NCBI GenBank assembly: GCA_964410105.1
Contig: CAYPFY010000008.1
Coordinates: 62,001-126,000, forward strand
Length of the DNA: 64,000 bases
Direction: 5' to 3'
DNA from: CAYPFY01 sp964410105
GTDB taxonomy: Bacteria > Bacteroidota > Ignavibacteria > UBA10030 > SZUA-254
In this document: positions 9,659 through 19,098 of the stretch, in pieces
Position numbering within the stretch: the first letter of the stretch is position 1
How the letters are laid out: each line of letters opens with the position of its first letter
The notes under the pieces: model-generated
Told to the model about the DNA's origin: nothing
Seen by the model: only the letters and a program-made list of their open reading frames with translations
Database searches by the model: none
Made by a program: the position numbers and the translations under genes

Positions 9659-9963
9659 GGCGCATGTAATCGTCTGCTTCAGGGCTCATCCTTCCGGTAT
9701 TCAATGATTGGGACCCGGAATTCAATCACGCATACAGGAGAAATCTACGAAATGCACTGAATCGAAGCAACCGCGATTCAATCCCTTCAGGCCTGAGTGG
9801 GACCGATCATCGACTCTGCCGGTTCTATCCAGGATCGCATCCTATTGATGATGGCGTAAAAAAACTGTGGATTCCTTTGATCGCACTTGGGAAAGGTGGA
9901 CTTTCTGGGGAACCTTCTGAAGCGCCGCCAGGCGGCGGCGCCCCAGGGTCCTGGAAAGAGCCG
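9659..9963. other. Intergenic gap, no gene seen
   Basis: No credible ORF is present on either strand. It holds the possible CTG start and ribosome binding site of the TonB-C gene (9682-9695) and a GC hairpin at 9922-9941. Several copies of GATTCAATC/ACTGAATCG-like words occur around 9719-9785 but form no clear array. Confidence 0.4.
9922..9941. terminator. GC-rich perfect hairpin after the sortilin-like gene
   Basis: GCGCCGCC-AGGC-GGCGGCGC forms a perfect 8-bp stem with a 4-base loop, 22 bases past the stop of the minus-strand gene 9964-13908. There is no T-tract on the minus strand, so if it acts as a terminator it is not a canonical intrinsic one. Confidence 0.35.
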
Positions 9964-12900
9964 TTACTTAATGCACACCATTTTTCGCACACTCACAAAG
10001 CGCTGAGAGCCGTCACGGGCAACTGCGTCGAGCCGGTAGAGGTAGACGCCGGTCGCGTAATTGGCTGCATTCCATGTGATAAACTTCGTCCCAGCATCCT
10101 GCACACCGTCGACGAGCCTTGTGACTTCCCTCCCCAGCAGGTCATAAATCGTCAGAGAGACCTTTGCATCCCGCGGTAATTCATAGGATATCACCGTGTT
10201 CGGATTGAAGGGGTTCGGAAAATTCTGCTTCAGGGCAAACTCAGCCGGGAGGAGCGGCGAAGCGCCGGCATCGGGAGGAGGAGGAGGGAGCTCCGAGTTC
10301 GCCACGATCTTAATCCTGGCCGATGGTGCCGCTGAGGCAGCGCCAGAGGAGGGCAGAGTCAACGTCCCATCCTGGCCGACCTTCACCCAGTACGCCTTTC
10401 CCGGTTCGATCGTCGTGGCGATCACATATGCCCCGTTGTAGGCAAAGAATTGCGATGTCACGATCCCGGGCGGGGAGCTCGAAATATTCCGGGTCTGCAC
10501 ATGGACGCTCGAGGATCCGATCAGATTCCATCCCCTCGTCACCGGAATAGAGAGCCCTCCGCTCGGAGTTCCCGTAACGGAAACGACCTGGTCGCCGTTA
10601 AACTTCAGCCAATAACCTCTCGTCGGGGCAAGCGAGGTTGCAATGACATACCCCGTGCCGTTGTAGGAGTAAGCATGCGAAAGGGCTGTAGGAAACAGCG
10701 TATGAACTGAAGAATCCGCGACCCCTTCAGCCAGAGACACCATATTCCAGTTATTGTTAAGACTGTAAAAAGTATTGTTCTCATGGCTCAGATTGGAGGA
10801 GAATATCCCCCCATCCCCGGCGAAGAGAAGACGCGTATCGGACATCGACACAGAGCGCAGTCTTCCCAGGGATGGATTACTGATATCATTCCACGTATCG
10901 CCGCCGTCTTCGGTCTTCAGGATAGTACCGCTGTCGCCGCAGCTCCAGCCTGTGAGCTGGTCCATGAAGTAGCAATCATAGAGAGAGTGGTTCGACCCAG
11001 TGTCCACCATGGACCACGTCGCCGCTCCGTCCGTAGTCTTGAAAATAGCCTCGCTGTCACCGACCGCAAAACCCTCGGAGTCGGCCGTGAAGCAGAGTTT
11101 CGACAAGAAACCTGTGGTGGGGAGAGTGAAGGGTGTCCACAGATCGCCTCCGTTAGTCGTGCGGTAGACAAGTTCCGTACCCGCGGTCGAACGCCCCAGC
11201 AGGTAGCCGTACGAATCATCCAAAAACTGACATGACCGGAGCGCGACACCGGGAAACGTCGTCTGAGTCATCCAGGTCTGGCCGGCGTCGGTTGACTTCA
11301 TGAGCATACCGTCATCTGCGCATGCCCATGGTATGCCGGAGGGTGTGATTGAGATGCCCGTAACATCAGCGGCGGTGGGGGGCGGTGTGAGAGCCCAGGT
11401 CGTGCCGCCATCGGTGCTCCGGACAATTGTCCCAAGATCACCTCCGGCGATAATGATCGGCCCGAGGCTTCCCGAGGAATTCAGATTGTTGGGGGTGCCG
11501 GGATCGAGAGTATCCCATGTGGAGCCGCCGTCGGTTGACTTGAACGAGCCCCCGACGGATCCCAGCGCGATCGCCCCGTTACCGTTGCCGTGGAGCGAAA
11601 GAGTATTGCCCGAAATCGGAAACTGGACCATCGAGTTCTGATCGATATCCCTGATGAGACGGTGCCAGAACCCCCGGCCGTACGTAGCGATTCGAAGTGT
11701 GTCATAGTCGACCCCGGGTATGATCGAAAGGCGCGTCACATTCACGAGCGGGAGTCCGATCTGGAATTTGAACCATTTATTACCACCGTCGAGAGTCTTC
11801 CACATACCCATCCATGATGAAAGGTAGAGAGCCTTCGGGTCGGTCGGGCTGGAGATAATATCATTGAACTGCATCGTCGTGAGAGGTTTCAGGTTCCCGG
11901 TAATCTCGGTCCAGGTCTGCCCCTTGTCGGATGTCCTGAAAATCCTCCCCGTTTTGAGTGCATAACCAACGTCCGGATTCCAGCGATCTGCGACCGCGTT
12001 GGTCATATTATTCGCAAGCTTATAGGTATAGTCATCCATGAGCATAGAGCCGGGGGTTCCCCAGGCGACGAAGACATGTCCATTGGGTCCGGTCACGTAG
12101 CAGACTTTGTTGGACAGGGGAGCATTGAAATTGGCCGAGAGTCTTCCGGGCCAGTTGGTGAAACTGGCGCCGAAGAAAACTGCGCTGTTCCAGCTATTGC
12201 CGCGGTTATACGAGTAGTAGAGAGTCGAGTTCGTCACCGTCCAGAGGGGAGTGGGTCCCCCCTTGCTCAGGCGGACCGGGGCGAAGGTTTTGACTGGCAG
12301 GCTCCCGTCGATGGTCACGCTAGCTTGTCCTCCGTTGTCGGTGCGGAAGCGGGGGTCCAGACCATTGGCGTCGCACCATTCATTAAAGTAGAACAGCGAA
12401 GAATTGTACGGATCGATTGAGAGATGGTTAGCGCCATCGCAGCCGGCGAACTCGTACCATAGTCCGGCGGGCGTCGATGCATCCGCCGTCACGAGCGTGC
12501 CGTTATCCTGGAGTCCGGCGGCCATGACATTGGATTCCGACCAGGAGTCGTCCATTTCATAGATCTGCAGGGGAGCGCCGGGCTCGAAGATATAATTCGC
12601 ATTATCGAGAGTGCCGAACAGCTCATCGCGCAAGATAATCCCGCCGTCGCTGCAGATATAGACATGGTTGGGATCATTCGGGTCGAACTCGATAGATGTG
12701 ATATCGTCATGTCCGCGGGCCTCCCGTCCCAATTCCATCCAATGCCCCCCGTAGTCAATGCTTTTGACCATACTTACCCCGGCAGCGTAGACGGTTCCGG
12801 GAAAGCCGGGGTGGACCCGGATAACGTTCACATGGAAACCCTGTCCTCCGGTGATATAATTTGGCGGTGCTGCCGTGGGGTTCCACGAGACGCCGCCGTC

Positions 12901-13908
12901 GGTGGTGAGATAGACCCCCGCAAGATTATCACTCGCATTGGTGTATGAAGCGTAGAGAATCTCGGGGTTCGACTTGCTCACGTCGATCGCAATTGTGGCG
13001 CCCGAGGTTGAGGGAAGGCCGTTGGAGGATTTGAACCAGGTATTCCCACCGTCGAGCGACTTATACACGCCGTAATTATAAGCCCCTTTTCCTGGGAGCG
13101 CCGCATAGAGAGTCGATGCTGAGGCGGCCACAAGATTATAAACCGATGCGTGCTGGTCCGTCGTATCGACAACCTTCAGCGCCCAGGAATTCCCGCCGTC
13201 GGTAGAGCGATATATCCCAATATCGGTCGACATGATCATGAAAGACGACCCGACGAGATAGAGGATCTGCGTAATGACGTTAGGTCGTTGCGGCGTAATG
13301 ACCGCGGACCAGAGAAGGCCCCGGTCGGTCGTCTTCAGCAGGCCGACTCCGTTATAGCGGCCCCAGTCGCCGGTTCCGATAAACATCGTATTCGGGTTGA
13401 ACGGATCGACGGCGATTGCCCCGATGGCCGGGTTGGAAAGAAGATCTCCTATTGAAACCCAATCCGAGTAGTTATAGCCATAGTATAACCCCCCGCTCCC
13501 GGCCCCGAGGAATGCTTCCCAGGACCCAAACCCGGTGTTATAGTACCAGAGCATACGCCGGATTCGGCCGAACGATTTGTTTCCGGACGCCGCGCCTATC
13601 TGCGGGACGGCCTGTGGTCCGAATGACTCCCACCCCTGGTCAGTGATCGTGATCCCGGCGACTTTTTTCAGCTTAGACGGACCGGTTTTTTCGCCCGGCA
13701 TCTTCTGGACGGCATCGTAGAGGTCGGCATAGGCCTGGGCCGGCATCCGGTTTGCGAACGGAAGATCTTCTTTGATAGCGCCCTCCTCGCAGCCGCAATT
13801 CTCCTGGCTGGGCGGTGACACTACGGACCGGATGGCCGGAAGCGACGGCTTGAGAAGAACCAGGCAGACGCCTGTGGCGAAGGAGGCAAGAACGAGAGCA
13901 GGTTTCAT
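9964..13908 (-). CDS. Secreted sortilin/BNR-repeat protein with T9SS sorting domain
   Basis: 1314 residues from ATG 13908, chosen because AGGAGGG sits just upstream; an earlier in-frame start at 13965 has no such site and overlaps the receiver gene. After the signal peptide (MKPALVLASFATGVCLVLL) the protein is a VPS10/sortilin and YCF48-like propeller chain with many Asp-box motifs (STDGGNSW, SLDGGNTW, TTDGGVSW, TEDGGDTW). Next comes a tandem module WNMVSL...GYWLK / WNLIGS...PPGI...AYWVK (about 10330-10752), then a sorting domain (ALKQNFPNPFNPNTVISYELP ending VSVRKMVCIK). The expected location is the cell surface or medium via T9SS. No catalytic site is recognised; Asp-box propellers often act as binding scaffolds or exo-glycosidases. 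Confidence 0.9.
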   Translation of the reverse strand: MKPALVLASFATGVCLVLLKPSLPAIRSVVSPPSQENCGCEEGAIKEDLPFANRMPAQAYADLYDAVQKMPGEKTGPSKLKKVAGITITDQGWESFGPQAVPQIGAASGNKSFGRIRRMLWYYNTGFGSWEAFLGAGSGGLYYGYNYSDWVSIGDLLSNPAIGAIAVDPFNPNTMFIGTGDWGRYNGVGLLKTTDRGLLWSAVITPQRPNVITQILYLVGSSFMIMSTDIGIYRSTDGGNSWALKVVDTTDQHASVYNLVAASASTLYAALPGKGAYNYGVYKSLDGGNTWFKSSNGLPSTSGATIAIDVSKSNPEILYASYTNASDNLAGVYLTTDGGVSWNPTAAPPNYITGGQGFHVNVIRVHPGFPGTVYAAGVSMVKSIDYGGHWMELGREARGHDDITSIEFDPNDPNHVYICSDGGIILRDELFGTLDNANYIFEPGAPLQIYEMDDSWSESNVMAAGLQDNGTLVTADASTPAGLWYEFAGCDGANHLSIDPYNSSLFYFNEWCDANGLDPRFRTDNGGQASVTIDGSLPVKTFAPVRLSKGGPTPLWTVTNSTLYYSYNRGNSWNSAVFFGASFTNWPGRLSANFNAPLSNKVCYVTGPNGHVFVAWGTPGSMLMDDYTYKLANNMTNAVADRWNPDVGYALKTGRIFRTSDKGQTWTEITGNLKPLTTMQFNDIISSPTDPKALYLSSWMGMWKTLDGGNKWFKFQIGLPLVNVTRLSIIPGVDYDTLRIATYGRGFWHRLIRDIDQNSMVQFPISGNTLSLHGNGNGAIALGSVGGSFKSTDGGSTWDTLDPGTPNNLNSSGSLGPIIIAGGDLGTIVRSTDGGTTWALTPPPTAADVTGISITPSGIPWACADDGMLMKSTDAGQTWMTQTTFPGVALRSCQFLDDSYGYLLGRSTAGTELVYRTTNGGDLWTPFTLPTTGFLSKLCFTADSEGFAVGDSEAIFKTTDGAATWSMVDTGSNHSLYDCYFMDQLTGWSCGDSGTILKTEDGGDTWNDISNPSLGRLRSVSMSDTRLLFAGDGGIFSSNLSHENNTFYSLNNNWNMVSLAEGVADSSVHTLFPTALSHAYSYNGTGYVIATSLAPTRGYWLKFNGDQVVSVTGTPSGGLSIPVTRGWNLIGSSSVHVQTRNISSSPPGIVTSQFFAYNGAYVIATTIEPGKAYWVKVGQDGTLTLPSSGAASAAPSARIKIVANSELPPPPPDAGASPLLPAEFALKQNFPNPFNPNTVISYELPRDAKVSLTIYDLLGREVTRLVDGVQDAGTKFITWNAANYATGVYLYRLDAVARDGSQRFVSVRKMVCIK

Positions 13909-13961
13909 AAACCCTCCTGAAATTTTGAGAAAAGCAGGGTCGTTCTTCATACGTGAAAAAC

Positions 13962-14303
13962 TCATCGCATGAGAGATTGCAGTTCGGACAAATTCTCTTT
14001 CAGCACATAGCCCGATGCGCCGCTCCTCCGGGCGGCGGTCCTGAAATCCGGATCATCGAAATTCGATACGACGATAATCCGCGCCGACGGAAATTCATTC
14101 CGGATGCATCTCATCGTCGTCAATCCGTCTGTACCGGGCATCTTTATATCCATCAAGACCCAATCGGGTCGCAGGGTCCGGAACATTTTCAAGGCCTCAT
14201 CCCCGTCGCTGCACTCGCAAAATGTATAATCCGCATTCACGCTCACGAGATACCGCTTGATTGCGGCGCGGATCGGCGCGTAATCATCGACGATCAAAAC
14301 CAT
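13962..14303 (-). CDS. Stand-alone receiver (CheY-like) protein
   Basis: 113 residues, a receiver domain only: D6/D7, phospho-acceptor D52 (WVLMDIKMPGTDG), S80 and K102 (GYVLKEN). No output domain follows before the stop at 13962. The length fits single-domain CheY/Spo0F-type proteins. It lies between the second two-component pair and the sortilin-like T9SS gene, on the same strand as both. It could be a phosphate sink, a phosphorelay intermediate or a partner of the kinase at 15224-18232. The receiver sequence resembles those of NarL-type regulators, so loss of a LuxR output domain is another possible origin. Confidence 0.88.
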   Translation of the reverse strand: MVLIVDDYAPIRAAIKRYLVSVNADYTFCECSDGDEALKMFRTLRPDWVLMDIKMPGTDGLTTMRCIRNEFPSARIIVVSNFDDPDFRTAARRSGASGYVLKENLSELQSLMR

Positions 14304-14480
14304 CTGACTTTCTCTCCCAGAGAACTGCGTCCGATCCAGGCAATTCCTTCCTTTGAACGATACTTCATTATTCAGCGGCTCCAGCGCGGCCCGTGAAGAT
14401 CCCTCATTCTGGCTGACAATTCAATCTAACGGGGGTATCGAACGAAAGCTCTGGGGTGATTTACCCGATTTTCGCACTAG

Positions 14481-14505
14481 TTTTACCCAGAATACCTAGG
14501 TAAAA
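14481..14505. promoter_or_regulatory. TTTTACC/GGTAAAA inverted repeat, possible operator
   Basis: TTTTACC (14481-14487) and GGTAAAA (14499-14505) form a 7-bp inverted repeat with an 11-base spacer; a further TTTACCC copy lies at 14460-14466. The site is about 180 bases upstream of the receiver gene start and downstream of the LuxR regulator gene. Three copies of one word in about 45 bases suggest a regulator binding region; no protein can be assigned. Confidence 0.35.
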
Positions 14506-14577
14506 GCGAACAAAAACGTGCACGATTGACATGACGGGAAGTCAGCAGGAGGCGCTGAGCGGAAACGGAGGGGAAAA

Positions 14578-15234
14578 CTAGAGGCGGGATTTGTTTTGCA
14601 CGGCAAACTTCACAAGCTGGTGTGTCCCGTGAATGCCGATCTTGTTCGATATATTCAACCTGTGGTGATCGACCGTCCGGGCGCTGACATTCAGCGCCGA
14701 CGCAATCTCCTTGCTCGTCTTACCCTCGGCGATCATTTTTAAAATCGTCCGTTCGGCGGGCGTGAGAACATCCAGACCGGGAACCGATTTCCTGAGATCC
14801 TCGGCTCGGGAGCGGCGTTCGATCAGGTGGGCGGACATGGCGGGGCTGACATAATACTTTCCGGATGCCACGAGTTCGACGGCCTCGACAATTTCACGTG
14901 ATGCGCTCTCCTTCAGAACATAGCCCCTCACGCCGAGGTCCATCGCCTTATTAAACATTTCCCGATCATTATACATCGTCAGGAAAATGACCGGAATACC
15001 GATATTCCGGTCATGAAGCTCGGTTGTCACCTCGAGGCCGTTCTTCTTCGGCATATCCACATCGAGAATTGCCACGTCGGGCTTTGAGGACTCAATGGCG
15101 CGCAGGGCGGCCTCGCCGTCCGAAACCTCTTCGAGCACGTTAATCGTCCCTCGGGCACCGAGCAACTGTCTGAGGCCGCTCCGGAATATCGGGTGATCGT
15201 CCGCTATGACGACGCGGGTCGGCTCAGGCATCAT
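14578..15234 (-). CDS. LuxR/NarL-family response regulator
   Basis: 218 residues. The receiver domain has D12/D13, phospho-acceptor D58 (VAILDVDMPKKNG), T86 and K108 (GYVLKES). The C-terminal LuxR helix-turn-helix begins LTPAERTILKMIAEGKTSKEIA and ends near HHRLNISNKIGI. Its start overlaps the end of the sensor kinase gene by 11 bases (15224-15234), which implies translational coupling and a dedicated kinase-regulator pair. It is a DNA-binding transcription factor whose targets are unknown. Confidence 0.93.
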   Translation of the reverse strand: MMPEPTRVVIADDHPIFRSGLRQLLGARGTINVLEEVSDGEAALRAIESSKPDVAILDVDMPKKNGLEVTTELHDRNIGIPVIFLTMYNDREMFNKAMDLGVRGYVLKESASREIVEAVELVASGKYYVSPAMSAHLIERRSRAEDLRKSVPGLDVLTPAERTILKMIAEGKTSKEIASALNVSARTVDHHRLNISNKIGIHGTHQLVKFAVQNKSRL

Positions 15235-18232
15235 GGTCTCCGCGGATCGGAAGATCGAGAATGAGGGTCGTACCCTGGCCCGGGGCGGAGCCGATCTGAA
15301 GCGTGCCGCCTAGAATGCGCGCCCGTTCGCCGAGGCCGAAGAGACCGAACCCCCGCGAAAATTCGCCGGGTCCCGGCAGTGTCGACCGCGGGGCCTCAAA
15401 ACCCTTGCCGTTATCCCGGACGGTCACGCGTATTCTATCGAAATTCCTCTTCACCGAGACGGACGCCTCGGTGGCCTCCGAGTGCTTTGCGACATTATTA
15501 AGAGCTTCCTGCACAATCCTGTAAATATGGATTTCCTCACCCTTCGGGAACACATTATCGATGGGATCGATATCGGAAACGAGCGCAAGTGTGCCCGATT
15601 CCGAGCTTCTTCTGATGATCGATTCGATGCTTGTCGTCAGGCCCAGCTTGTCGAGGTGGTAGGGCCGGAGGTCGAGGGCGATATCGCGGACCTCTCCGAT
15701 CGTCTGGGTACTCACGTCGGAGATATCGTTCAGACGGTCCGATACTTCCTGTTTGCCGGGCCCCGCGTCGAGCGCAAGGAGGGCGTCATTCTTGATCACG
15801 AGAAGATTCTGGCCGAGGCTGTCGTGGAGTTCTGCGGCGATCCGGGAGCGTTCGTTCTCCTGCGCATCGATCAGCCGGCGTGAAAACTCCTCCTGCATCG
15901 CATGGCGTTCCTTGAGCACCGACATCTTGCGGCGGACAAGGCCGAAAGCTCCCCCCAGAAGTGTGGCCCCGACCAACCCGATGAACCACCACTGTTGCCA
16001 GACGGGCGGCATAATCCGGAAGGAAAACGAGGCGGGCGAGGGGCTCCGCAACCCGTCGGTATTGAGGGCAGCCACTTCGAAAGTATACTCCTGCGGGCTC
16101 AGCGATGCAAAGGTCACCGATCTCTGGCGGGAGGCGATACTCCATGCCGTATCGATCCCGCGTAGCCAGTACTGGTAGCGCATCCCCCTCTCTCCCCTGA
16201 ATCCGGGTCCGATGAATTCCACGACGATGTTGTTCAGATCGTGGGTAAAGACCATCGGCCCGTTAAGGGACACAGGCCGGTCGTTCACGGTAACCTTTGA
16301 GATATACACGTGAGGCGGGGCGGCGATCTTATTCTCCTCGCCGAGCGCGATCGCTTCCCTGGCATGAACGATCCAGACCGTTTTCGTCACGGACGAGTAA
16401 TACACTGCGCACGGTTCGCGGGTCATGATCTCCGACCACCGCGGGAGGGGAAAATCACCGGAGCTGACCGACATCGCCCCGGCCCCGGTGCCGAGCCACA
16501 TCCTGTGCTGCTCGTCCCGTGTCAGATGCCAGACAGTATTACTCACGAGGCCCTCCTTCATCGAAATATTCTGAAAACCCGAACCGTCGTAGATCGACGC
16601 GCCGCCGAAGCGGGTTCCGATCCAGAGCCGGCCGCGTTCGTCTTCGGCGAGGGATCTTATGCTATTATCCGGGAGTCCGGAAGAGGTCGTGAAACGCTGG
16701 AAACGCCTTTGAGAGATATCCCCGCCGACCAGTTCCGAAAGACCCTCGCCGAAACTCCCGAACCACACATTCCCCCGGCTGTCCCTGTAGATTGCGCGGA
16801 TGGATGACATCATGAGTTCATCCTCCTGCCGGAACAGGGTCACGAAGCGGGGAGGGGAGGCGTGAAGATCGACCACCCCGACACCCTGGCCGAGGCTCAT
16901 CCAGAGAAAATCCTTCGGATCGTCGTAGACCATCCAGACGAACGTGCGGGGAAAATCCCGTCCCGGCTTGAGAGTCGCAAACTTCCTGAGCGCCGAAGGT
17001 CCGGCCGGCCGGGCAATAATCGAATCCCCCTCGACCGTCGAGTCCGGGAACTGGAGCCAGAACCTGCCGCGCCCCTCGGACCGGGTGAGAGAAAGACCAT
17101 GCGACGCAGCGGGTTCCCCGAGCCGATGATCGTACACAACCCACCTTCCCTCATCGTTCCAGCATTCCCAGAGTCCGTGCCCGTTCAGCAGCCAGAGATG
17201 TCCGGCAGGGTCGGTAAAGCCGGACATCCCGTTCTCAAGGGGGATTTTCAGGGCATTTTTTTCCGAAAGCTTGTAGAGCCCGGTACCTGCTCCGCCGAAC
17301 CAGATATTCCCCTCATTATCTTCCAATACCGGGTCAAAATAATTCTCCTGAAAGCCGTTCTCGCGGGAGTACACCGTCATTCGACCAGCTGGGAAACTTT
17401 TTTCCCTTGTGCGAAGGATTCCATTGGGGGCTGTCATCCAGAGCTCTCCGGAGGCATCCAGCATAATCTGATTCACCATACCATAGCTGCGGGTAGACCA
17501 TGAGACCACCCCCTCGCCGTGAAACCTTCTCAGCGTGCTGTCAGACGAGCTCACCCAGATATCCCCTTCGCGATCCGCGACGATATGACCCACATAACTG
17601 TTTGGCGGAAGGTTAAGGTCTCTCAGCCGGGTCTTACCTGAGGATGGCGTATAGATATAGAGGTTTCGGTTCACGCCGATCCAGATACTCCCATTCTGCG
17701 CCACGGCGATATCCGAGCCATAAATATACTGGGGCGGATGGAGCGGGAATGGTTGCAGAGAGTCCCCCTGGATCCTGTAGATGCCGTCGCTCGTCGTGCA
17801 CCAGAGCGTTCCTTCGTGGTCCTCCGCCAGAGTGCCGATATAAATCTTCGACGTCATCTGCCTGATGGGAAAGGTGGTAAACCTGCCATCCTCATATTTG
17901 GACACGCCGCCGGCAATGGAAGCGATCCAGATTCTGCCCGGAGAGTGCCGGCTCTCGATCACGGATGAGACATAATTATTCACCAGCCCATCGATGGTCG
18001 AGTAGATTTTGAAGGACTCCCCGTCGTAGAAGCCCAGACCCTCATCGGTGCCGATCCAGAGGAACCCCCGGGAATCCTGGCAGAGGGCGGAGATATGATT
18101 AGACGGAAGCCCGTCGCGGGTGGTATAATTCCGGAGGGGAAGGACCTGACCAGAAAACTCGGGGGGGCAGACAAGTCCAAGCACAACGACAACTGAGCGG
18201 AGCAGGGCGGTATAGAATCGGGAAGAATTCAT
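15224..18232 (-). CDS. Beta-propeller sensor histidine kinase without PAS
   Basis: 1002 residues from ATG 18232. A signal peptide is followed by about 600 residues of regulator-propeller repeats (GFLWIGTDEGLGFYDG, GNVWFGSFGEGLSEL, GRLWIGTRFGGASIYDG) and a Y_Y_Y domain. Then come one transmembrane helix (WWFIGLVGATLLGGAFGLV), a HisKA_3 helix with phospho-His about residue 803 (IAAELHDSLGQ) and a HATPase (EALNNVAKHSEA, DNGKGF, GFGLFGLGERA). It has the layout of the kinase at 5581-8910 but lacks the PAS domain. Its regulator overlaps the 3' end. The ligand is unknown; the two propellers differ enough to suggest different signals. Confidence 0.93.
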   Translation of the reverse strand: MNSSRFYTALLRSVVVVLGLVCPPEFSGQVLPLRNYTTRDGLPSNHISALCQDSRGFLWIGTDEGLGFYDGESFKIYSTIDGLVNNYVSSVIESRHSPGRIWIASIAGGVSKYEDGRFTTFPIRQMTSKIYIGTLAEDHEGTLWCTTSDGIYRIQGDSLQPFPLHPPQYIYGSDIAVAQNGSIWIGVNRNLYIYTPSSGKTRLRDLNLPPNSYVGHIVADREGDIWVSSSDSTLRRFHGEGVVSWSTRSYGMVNQIMLDASGELWMTAPNGILRTREKSFPAGRMTVYSRENGFQENYFDPVLEDNEGNIWFGGAGTGLYKLSEKNALKIPLENGMSGFTDPAGHLWLLNGHGLWECWNDEGRWVVYDHRLGEPAASHGLSLTRSEGRGRFWLQFPDSTVEGDSIIARPAGPSALRKFATLKPGRDFPRTFVWMVYDDPKDFLWMSLGQGVGVVDLHASPPRFVTLFRQEDELMMSSIRAIYRDSRGNVWFGSFGEGLSELVGGDISQRRFQRFTTSSGLPDNSIRSLAEDERGRLWIGTRFGGASIYDGSGFQNISMKEGLVSNTVWHLTRDEQHRMWLGTGAGAMSVSSGDFPLPRWSEIMTREPCAVYYSSVTKTVWIVHAREAIALGEENKIAAPPHVYISKVTVNDRPVSLNGPMVFTHDLNNIVVEFIGPGFRGERGMRYQYWLRGIDTAWSIASRQRSVTFASLSPQEYTFEVAALNTDGLRSPSPASFSFRIMPPVWQQWWFIGLVGATLLGGAFGLVRRKMSVLKERHAMQEEFSRRLIDAQENERSRIAAELHDSLGQNLLVIKNDALLALDAGPGKQEVSDRLNDISDVSTQTIGEVRDIALDLRPYHLDKLGLTTSIESIIRRSSESGTLALVSDIDPIDNVFPKGEEIHIYRIVQEALNNVAKHSEATEASVSVKRNFDRIRVTVRDNGKGFEAPRSTLPGPGEFSRGFGLFGLGERARILGGTLQIGSAPGQGTTLILDLPIRGDHDA

Positions 18233-18342
18233 CCGGCTCTGTCGACCGTTGAAATCTACGCATTGCCCCCGCAGGAATCAACCCTGCGAATCGGGCAGAA
18301 AAGACAGCTCCGCGGCGCATGCCGATCGCGCCGAAGGGCCGT

Positions 18343-19098
18343 TCACAACTTTAGGATGCGGACACCATCCTTCGTCAGCGCATTCCTCACCGACCTCAGG
18401 ATCTCGGCACTTCCTGGCGTGTCGCTATGGACACAGATCGTTAGAGCATCGACATGCACTGTGGATCCGTTGCTCGTCTTCACCGCACCGTGACGCACGA
18501 TAGAGAGAGCCTGTTCAGCTGCAGAGGCCGGGTCTGCCAAGAGCGCATCCGGGAACCTGCGTGACCGGAGAGAACCATCGGGCTCATATCGCCTATCGGC
18601 AAAGGCTTCGGACGCCGTTATGAAACCCCTCCCCTTCCAGACGATCAGCATTGGGGATCCCGAGAGGCCGATAAGGACCAGATCCCTGCTCCACATTGAT
18701 GCGGCATCGGCAATTGCCCCGGCGACGGCGGGATCCGACGAGGCGTCATGATAGAGGGCGCCGTGCGGTTTCAGATGCCGGAGCTCGCGCCCCCGGACAA
18801 AAGCCGCGAGCGACCGCACTTGCTCATAAATCAGAAGCGACAGCTCACGCCGTGAAAATTTCATCGACGTGCGTCCGAAATTTGCCCGGTCCGGGTATCC
18901 GGGATGGGCGCCTACCCCGACCTTGAATCTTTCAGCGAGCGCAACCGTCTTCTTCATCGTGGAAAAATCACCCGCGTGTCCGCCGCAGGCGATATTGGCC
19001 GACGTGACCAGTTCCATCAATTTCTCTTCCGAGCCATCGTCGAGCGCTTCGGGGCGTTCCCCCATATCGCAATTGACATCGATCGTCACATCAGCCAT
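18343..19098 (-). CDS. pxpA: 5-oxoprolinase subunit A (LamB/YcsF family)
   Basis: 251 residues from ATG 19098. This start shares one base with the stop of the upstream transporter (TGATG); the longer upstream frame is read-through of the transporter gene in another frame. LamB/YcsF signatures are present: VDVNCDMGE-like VNCDMGERPEAL at the N-terminus, NIACGGHAGD (H41), GAHPGYPD (H65) and LKPHGALYHD. PxpA works with PxpB and PxpC to open 5-oxoproline (pyroglutamate) to glutamate using ATP, removing a toxic by-product of glutamine and glutathione chemistry. All three subunits are in this operon, so the function is well supported. Cytoplasmic. Confidence 0.93.
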   Translation of the reverse strand: MADVTIDVNCDMGERPEALDDGSEEKLMELVTSANIACGGHAGDFSTMKKTVALAERFKVGVGAHPGYPDRANFGRTSMKFSRRELSLLIYEQVRSLAAFVRGRELRHLKPHGALYHDASSDPAVAGAIADAASMWSRDLVLIGLSGSPMLIVWKGRGFITASEAFADRRYEPDGSLRSRRFPDALLADPASAAEQALSIVRHGAVKTSNGSTVHVDALTICVHSDTPGSAEILRSVRNALTKDGVRILKL

